Shown piece by piece: positions 23,842-28,075 of a stretch of DNA of 28,075 nucleotides. A program made the position numbers and the translations under genes. The DNA comes from JAFGJQ01 sp052034525 (GTDB taxonomy: Bacteria; Planctomycetota; Phycisphaerae; UBA1845). Location of the stretch: the NCBI GenBank assembly GCA_052034525.1, contig JBPOIK010000158.1, forward strand, positions 1 through 28,075, written 5' to 3'. A model generated the notes under the pieces. That model was given only the letters and a program-made list of their open reading frames with translations, made no database searches and had not been told where the DNA came from. Numbering within the stretch: position 1 is the stretch's first letter; every line of letters starts with the position of its first letter.

Positions 23842-24570
23842 ATGGCGAAGCCGAAGTACAACCGGGTGCTGCTGAAGGTCAGCGGCGAGGGGCTGTGCGA
23901 AAAGGGCGGCAAGGGAATTGACGGGCCCGCCCTCCAGAAGGTCGCCTCCGAGATCCGACAGGTCGCCGAACTGGGCGTGCAGCTCTGCCTGGTGGTCGGC
24001 GGCGGGAACATCGTGCGCGGCACGGAACTGGCCCGCGACACGCACATCGTGGAAGCGACCGGCCATTACATGGGCATGCTCGGCACGGTCATCAACGCAT
24101 TGGCCATCCAGGACACCCTGGAAGGGATCGGCATCGACACCCGCGTGCAGAGCGCCGTGGCGGTTGATCGCGTCTGCGAAAAGTTCATCCGCCGCCGCGC
24201 GATTCGGCACCTGGAGAAGGGCCGCGTTGTGATCTTCGCCGGCGGAACGGGCAACCCGTTTGTCACGACCGACACGTGCGCCGCCCTGCGGGCGACGGAA
24301 GTCGGAGCGGAGGTCGTCCTGAAGGCCACCAAGGTGGACGGCGTGTACGACAGCGATCCCATGCAGAACCCGGCGGCCCGACGGTTCACGCACCTGACGT
24401 ACAACCAGGTGATCGATCAGCGACTGAGAGTCATGGATGTCAGCGCGGTCGACATGTGCCAGCGGAACCACGTTCCGCTCATTGTTTTTGATCTGAGCGT
24501 GACCGGCAACATGCGGCGAGCCGTCCTCGGCGAGTCGATCGGCACCCTCATCGACGCCGGCCCGGCCTGA
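23842..24570 (+). CDS. pyrH: Uridylate kinase (UMP kinase)
   Basis: A 242-residue bacterial UMP kinase of the amino acid kinase fold, phosphorylating UMP to UDP with ATP in pyrimidine nucleotide synthesis. Motifs are RVLLKVSGEGL (ATP and phosphate binding), VVGGGNIVRG, YMGMLGTVINALAIQDTLE (UMP site), FAGGTGNPFVTTDTCAALRA (nucleotide loop) and KATKVDGVYDSDPM. It is the usual length. ATG 23842 is preceded by a GGAGGGGG stretch. The common order rpsB-tsf-pyrH-frr is cut here: frr does not follow. Instead a short minus-strand ORF converges on it. Confidence 0.96.
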   Translation: MAKPKYNRVLLKVSGEGLCEKGGKGIDGPALQKVASEIRQVAELGVQLCLVVGGGNIVRGTELARDTHIVEATGHYMGMLGTVINALAIQDTLEGIGIDTRVQSAVAVDRVCEKFIRRRAIRHLEKGRVVIFAGGTGNPFVTTDTCAALRATEVGAEVVLKATKVDGVYDSDPMQNPAARRFTHLTYNQVIDQRLRVMDVSAVDMCQRNHVPLIVFDLSVTGNMRRAVLGESIGTLIDAGPA

Positions 24571-24613
24571 ATCCCTCCGCGATGCGTCTTACCCCCCCGG
24601 CGCGCGGACGCTC

Positions 24614-24627
24614 CGGCCGTGCGGCCG
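24614..24627. terminator. Small GC hairpin between pyrH and the converging small ORF
   Basis: CGGCCG repeats at 24614-24619 and 24622-24627, giving a short stem of five or so pairs. It lies between convergent stops, so it could serve both strands, but it is short and has no T-run. Confidence 0.25.
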
Positions 24628-24633
24628 CTGCAA

Positions 24634-24795
24634 TCAACGGCAGCCGACCAGCCCGAACGGCCACAGAAACCAGCTCGTCAACGCCGGGTTGAAGAAGCCG
24701 AAGCTGAACGGCCCGACCGAAAACGCCAGGACGGCGTTGGCCGCCAGATGGATGGCCATCAGCATCACCGCCAGCCGGACAAAGCGCGACTTCAT
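24634..24795 (-). CDS. Small hypothetical membrane protein (53 aa)
   Basis: Start ATG 24795 has AAGGAA nine bases upstream. The product begins MKSRFVRLAVMLMAIHLAAN, continues through a hydrophobic helix (AVLAFSVG), and ends in an aromatic-rich stretch (FSFGFFNPALTSWFLWPFG). It is probably an inner-membrane peptide with one helix and a membrane-associated aromatic tail. I know no family. It is convergent to pyrH and divergent from cysK. Confidence 0.6.
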   Translation of the reverse strand: MKSRFVRLAVMLMAIHLAANAVLAFSVGPFSFGFFNPALTSWFLWPFGLVGCR

Positions 24796-24979
24796 GGGTA
24801 CCGGTTCCTTTCCTGTTCCGCCGTTGCCCGCCCGCCGTTGACCGGTCGGGCGCTTCGCCGCGCCCGTTTCCGAAGCGGCGCCGGGTAACGCCGCCCGCAT
24901 TGTATCCCGCGCTTCCGACCGTGCCACCATCCGGAACGAAACGACGCACGCGGATCATCGCTCAATTCACGCGGGTTCA

Positions 24980-25008
24980 TTGACAGTGTCGGCGGAGCTG
25001 CTTATCGT
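24980..25008 (+). promoter_or_regulatory. Sigma70-like promoter for cysK
   Basis: A perfect TTGACA (24980-24985), a 17-base spacer and TATCGT (25003-25008) precede the start codon by about 53 bases. No CysB-like or S-box element was recognised in the short leader. Confidence 0.6.
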
Positions 25009-25060
25009 AAAGTCACTGCGGAATTTCATGCGGGCCGAACGGAATGCCGGGAGCGAAACC

Positions 25061-26005
25061 ATGAGCGGAATGCTTGACAACGTGCTGCACACGATCGGAC
25101 GGACTCCGCTGGTCCGTATCAACCGGATCATCGATGCGTCCGCCGCCGTGTATGCCAAGCTGGAGTTCTTCAATCCGCTGTCCAGCGTGAAGGACCGGAT
25201 CGGCGCGGCCATGATCGAGGCGGCGGAAGCGGAAGGGCGAATCGACCGGAAATCCACGATCATTGAGCCCACATCGGGCAACACGGGCATCGCCCTGGCG
25301 TTCGTCTGTGCGGCCAAGGGATACAAGCTCACCCTGACCATGCCCGAAACCATGTCCGTGGAGCGGCGGACCCTGCTGCGCGCGCTTGGCGCCCAGCTCG
25401 TGCTGACTCCGGGAGACCAGGGGATGAAAGGGGCCATCGCGATGGCCACGAAGCTGGCGGCGGATACGCCAAACGCCTACGTTCCGCAGCAGTTCAGCAA
25501 CCCCGCCAACGTGGAGATCCATCGCCGGACGACGGCTGAAGAAATCTGGGCGGACACGCAGGGGAAGGCGGACGTGGTGGTGGCGGGCGTGGGGACCGGT
25601 GGGACCATCACCGGCGTGGGCGAAGTGTTGAAGAGTCGCAAGCCGGGCGTCCGGTGCTATGCGGTGGAACCGACCACATCGCCGGTTATCCAGCAGGTCC
25701 GCCAGGGCAAAGCGCCCCAGCCCGGCAAGCACGGCATTCAGGGGATCGGGGCCGGCTTCATTCCGGAGGTTCTCAACCTCGACGTGATTGACGACGTGGT
25801 CTGCGTGGATACGCCCGAAGCCTACACCTGGGCCCGACGGGCGGCATTGGAGGAAGGTATTCTGTGTGGTATCTCGTCCGGAGCCGCCCTGTGTGCCGCC
25901 AACACCGTGGCCCATATGCCCGATAACAAGGGCAAGACCATCATCGTGGTTCTCCCCAGCGCGGGAGAACGATACCTCTCCACGCCGTTGTACGAAGGTT
26001 TGTGA
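25061..26005 (+). CDS. cysK: Cysteine synthase A (O-acetylserine sulfhydrylase)
   Basis: A 314-residue PLP enzyme making cysteine from O-acetylserine and sulfide. The PLP lysine is Lys44 in FNPLSSVKDRIG. The substrate loop is PTSGNTGIALA (from residue 70), the phosphate-binding loop is GVGTGGTITGVGE, and the cofactor-ring Ser is in ISSGAA. GIQGIGAGFIPEVLN, used in the family for binding the SAT C-terminus and for active-site closure, is intact. ATG 25061 has GGGAG seven bases upstream; upstream in-frame starts (such as 24980) would overlap the promoter. Specificity for O-acetylserine rather than O-phosphoserine is inferred from motif match. No cysE is adjacent. Confidence 0.93.
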   Translation: MSGMLDNVLHTIGRTPLVRINRIIDASAAVYAKLEFFNPLSSVKDRIGAAMIEAAEAEGRIDRKSTIIEPTSGNTGIALAFVCAAKGYKLTLTMPETMSVERRTLLRALGAQLVLTPGDQGMKGAIAMATKLAADTPNAYVPQQFSNPANVEIHRRTTAEEIWADTQGKADVVVAGVGTGGTITGVGEVLKSRKPGVRCYAVEPTTSPVIQQVRQGKAPQPGKHGIQGIGAGFIPEVLNLDVIDDVVCVDTPEAYTWARRAALEEGILCGISSGAALCAANTVAHMPDNKGKTIIVVLPSAGERYLSTPLYEGL

Positions 26006-26021
26006 GGGCAACGGCTTGCCC
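26006..26021 (+). terminator. Terminator-like stem after cysK
   Basis: GGGCAA (26006-26011) and TTGCCC (26016-26021) form a six-pair stem with a CGGC loop immediately after the TGA. The following bases are not T-rich, so the call is tentative. Confidence 0.38.
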
Positions 26022-26135
26022 GATATCATCGGCGGGCGATACTCCCGACGCCTCCAGCATCCGACCGGTAAGGAGCGTGGACCCGCCGGCCAGGCGTCAT
26101 GCCGGTCCGATCATCCCGCGATTTGCGCTGCTTCC

Positions 26136-26164
26136 TTGCTAAGGTCGGGATCGTATTCTAGAGT
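26136..26164 (+). promoter_or_regulatory. Possible promoter for the metallophosphoesterase gene
   Basis: TTGCTA (26136-26141), a 17-base spacer and TAGAGT (26159-26164) match four of six positions in each box. Two strong hairpins follow within the predicted leader. Confidence 0.35.
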
Positions 26165-26179
26165 TCGTTCGGGCAGGCA

Positions 26180-26223
26180 GGGGAGGATTCACTCCCCAGC
26201 CCCCCGGGTCGAGGGGCGACCCG
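26180..26223 (+). promoter_or_regulatory. Two tandem hairpins in the leader of the metallophosphoesterase gene
   Basis: GGGGAG/CTCCCC (26180-26185 with 26192-26197) has a six-base loop. CGGGTC/GACCCG (26205-26210 with 26218-26223) has a seven-base loop. They stand seven bases apart and end about 20 bases before the GTG start at 26243. They could control translation or act as an attenuator. Confidence 0.4.
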
Positions 26224-26242
26224 AGCGCGAGGGGAAACGGCA

Positions 26243-27061
26243 GTGTTCAACGGCTCGGTACAACTGCGGTCTCACGACATTCCGATCGCCAACCTTCCCG
26301 GCGACGCGGATGGGTTGCGGATCGTCCACATCAGCGACCTGCACCTGCGTTCTCTCGATCATCGCGCTTTGGAAGCCCAAGCGCTCATTCTGAAACTGGA
26401 CTACCATCTGCTCGTCTGCACGGGCGACATCGCCTGCGCCGGGCAGAGTGCCGACGAGGCAGCGGATCTCTGCCGCCGCTTTTTCGAACCTCTGGCGGAG
26501 CGAACCCGGTGTCTGTGCGTGTTGGGCAATCACGATCCGGAGGCCCTTGCCCATGCCACGGGCCTTCCGGTGTCGTTTCTGTGCGATGAGGCCGTGACGA
26601 TACGCGTGGGCCAATCGACACTGGCGGTGGCCGGTGTCAATCAGTCCGGCGGTCAGCCCGGCATGATCGACCGGGCGATGGACTCGGTCGGCCCGGAACA
26701 GGCGGCGATTCTTCTGGCCCACTATCCGTCAACGGTGTATCGAATTCGAGACGATCGTGTGCGGCTGGTGCTTGCGGGCCATACGCATGGAGGCCAGATT
26801 CGGCTGCCCCTGTTGGGCTGCCTGTGGGCCCAGGACCGGATCCCCCTGGGGCTGGTGCGCGGCCTGCATACGGTACAGGGGCGCTGTCTGAATGTCAGTG
26901 CCGGCTTGGGTGTATCCACGCCATTACGGTTTCGATTCCTTTGCCCGCCGGAGCTGTCGATCCTGACGCTTCGGCGGATAGAGGCGCCTGGCCGGGGGTG
27001 TTTCGGCCAGCATGAGGATGAAATAGACGAAGTGGGTGTTCGGGAACCGAGCACGGTTTGA
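26243..27061 (+). CDS. Calcineurin-like metallophosphoesterase (YkuE-like)
   Basis: A 272-residue phosphoesterase with all five metal motifs: SDLHL (Asp32, His34), GDIA (Asp62), GNHD (Asn96, His97), LLAHYPS (His160) and AGHTHGGQ (His180, His182). The GHTHGGQ form and overall length resemble the YkuE/LpxG-like group that acts on membrane-linked substrates, yet no N-terminal membrane helix is present. Cleavage of a UDP-lipid A precursor is only a guess, prompted by the lack of another LpxH/LpxI candidate here. The start is GTG 26243, preceded by AGGGG about eight bases upstream. The C-terminal 30 residues are acidic and not part of the fold. The stop codon overlaps a strong promoter-like site for the next transcript. 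Confidence 0.86.
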   Translation: MFNGSVQLRSHDIPIANLPGDADGLRIVHISDLHLRSLDHRALEAQALILKLDYHLLVCTGDIACAGQSADEAADLCRRFFEPLAERTRCLCVLGNHDPEALAHATGLPVSFLCDEAVTIRVGQSTLAVAGVNQSGGQPGMIDRAMDSVGPEQAAILLAHYPSTVYRIRDDRVRLVLAGHTHGGQIRLPLLGCLWAQDRIPLGLVRGLHTVQGRCLNVSAGLGVSTPLRFRFLCPPELSILTLRRIEAPGRGCFGQHEDEIDEVGVREPSTV

Positions 27062-27086
27062 CTGACAGTCCCACCGGACCTATACT
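27058..27086 (+). promoter_or_regulatory. Near-consensus sigma70 promoter upstream of the kinase
   Basis: TTGACT (27058-27063), exactly 17 bases and TATACT (27081-27086) match five of six positions in each box, one of the best promoters in the window. It overlaps the stop of the phosphoesterase gene. Transcription would begin near 27093, about 370 bases before the kinase start. That stretch holds no ORF I can support. Confidence 0.62.
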
Positions 27087-27465
27087 TCGGGGTACGTGGC
27101 AGGATAGGTTGTGCGACTTCATTCTTCTGCCGCTTGACGGCACCAGAATCGCCATCATCCTCTTGTCCCCTGCGACCTGTCCGGTGCCACTTCATCGATA
27201 GATTCGGTGCGGCCAGTGCATTGTGGACGAACGCGTCCCGGGATGTGAAAGGCCGCGTGGTGGAACCTGAAACCCCTTTCTCCGGGAAAAATTACGTGTT
27301 GACGTGCGTCCTCCGGTAGGGCCTTGGCACCCGGGGGCGTACGCGGAATCATCCGCCTCGCGCGGTTGTTCCGCCATCGAATCATCCCGGAGGGTGTTGC
27401 ACGAAGTGGGGTACCCGACTGCGCCGCCGGGCGTGCGCGTCTGGTGCGGGATGGAGATCCACGGG

Positions 27466-28075
27466 ATGAGCATCGACATTCCCAATTACCGGATTCTGGC
27501 CAAACTGGGGAACGGAGCAGCCAGCACGCTGTTCAAGGTCCGCTGCACGCGGACCGGCGCGCTGTACACGGTCAAGAACGTCAAGATTCACACCCCGGAG
27601 GACCAGAAGTTTATCGAGCAGCTCAAGGCGGAGTACGCGACGGGAAGCCAGCTCGACCACCCCGCCATCCGCAAGGTCCATGAACTGCGGTACGTCCGGC
27701 GCCGACTGCGGATCAAAGCGGCCATGCTGTTTATGGAGTACGTGGACGGCACGCCCATGAACGATCCGGAGTTCTTCCGGCCCATGACGCAACTGCTGCG
27801 GCTGTTCATTCTGGCCGCCGAGGGGCTGGACGCCATGCACCAGGCCGGTTTCGTCCATGCCGATCTGAAACCGGGCAACATTCTGGTGACGTCCGATGAA
27901 AAAGTGAAGCTGATCGATTTCGGTCAGAGCTGCCCGATCTATACCTCCAAGTCCCGTGTCCAGGGCACGATGGACTATATGGCGCCGGAACAAGTGGCAC
28001 TGAACGTGCTGGACCGGCGGACTGACGTGTTCGCCTTGGCGGCCTCGCTGCACCGGATCATCACCGGCCGCCCGA
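27466..28075 (+). CDS. Serine/threonine protein kinase (Hanks type), 3' truncated by window end
   Basis: 203 codons of kinase domain are visible before the window edge. The glycine loop is LGNGAAS (residues 14-20). The ATP-binding Lys is Lys37 in LYTVK, with a possible C-helix Glu in EQLKAEY. The catalytic loop is HADLKPGNIL (131-140), with Asp133, Lys135 and Asn138. DFG is at 151-153 and APE at 173-175 in YMAPEQ. The HRD Arg is replaced by Ala (HAD), so this is a non-RD kinase, often not activated by loop phosphorylation. ATG 27466 has GGAG nine bases upstream; an in-frame ATG at 27451 has none. Planctomycete kinases of this type often continue into sensor or membrane domains, which cannot be seen here. 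Confidence 0.9.
   Translation, partial: MSIDIPNYRILAKLGNGAASTLFKVRCTRTGALYTVKNVKIHTPEDQKFIEQLKAEYATGSQLDHPAIRKVHELRYVRRRLRIKAAMLFMEYVDGTPMNDPEFFRPMTQLLRLFILAAEGLDAMHQAGFVHADLKPGNILVTSDEKVKLIDFGQSCPIYTSKSRVQGTMDYMAPEQVALNVLDRRTDVFALAASLHRIITGRP

Noticed and set aside
27240..27275. GGAACCTGAAACC at about 27260, which occurs in 23S rRNA
   Set aside because: The similarity does not extend beyond about a dozen bases and there is no further rRNA-like sequence around it.

Overview
The window is a GC-rich bacterial chromosome segment, most likely from a planctomycete and perhaps from Phycisphaerae. The evidence is the combination of a dockerin-ended modular surface protein, a pseudopilin-like module with the SLSRARELAKR signature, FG-GAP/VCBS and TPR lipoproteins, a tiny histone H1-like protein, an FHA protein, a Hanks-type kinase, and lipid A genes (lpxB, a FabZ-like dehydratase). 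This placement is inferred from gene families; no rRNA or tRNA is present.

Layout. Positions 1-793 (+) hold the C-terminal end of a secreted dockerin protein. Positions 876-8135 are a long minus-strand block read right to left: an exported Ig-like/TPR protein, holA (DNA polymerase III delta; ATGA overlap) and a lipoprotein form one operon. A DUF2203 protein with its own consensus-like promoter follows. Then come a 745-residue exported protein with an embedded pseudopilin-like module, a small membrane ORF broken by an in-frame TGA, and a MazG-like pyrophosphohydrolase. Positions 8136-8601 are a divergent intergenic region with a potentially structured leader. Positions 8602-9387 (+) hold a 59-residue histone H1-like protein and a FabZ-like dehydratase. 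A double-FHA protein (-) is divergent from surE (+), which is followed by a small membrane peptide and a TPR lipoprotein (+). An RR-GAF-HD-GYP protein, an FG-GAP lipoprotein and a DUF4139 protein then lie on the minus strand (13793-19833). A free-standing MetRS-beta-like tRNA-binding protein (+) converges with lpxB (-).

The right part is housekeeping: rpsB, tsf and pyrH on the plus strand with hairpin-rich spacers, a small membrane ORF (-), cysK with a TTGACA promoter, a YkuE-like metallophosphoesterase with two hairpins in its leader, and a Ser/Thr kinase cut by the window edge. A near-consensus promoter lies about 380 bases upstream of the kinase.

I see no CRISPR array, insertion sequence, prophage, toxin-antitoxin pair or recognisable defence system. 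The most unusual items are two ORFs interrupted by single in-frame stops, the pseudopilin-like domain inside a large exported protein, the leader at 8136-8340 with mutually exclusive helices, and the long untranslated region ahead of the kinase. All three stop codons end ordinary genes here, so stop-codon reassignment does not explain the interrupted ORFs.
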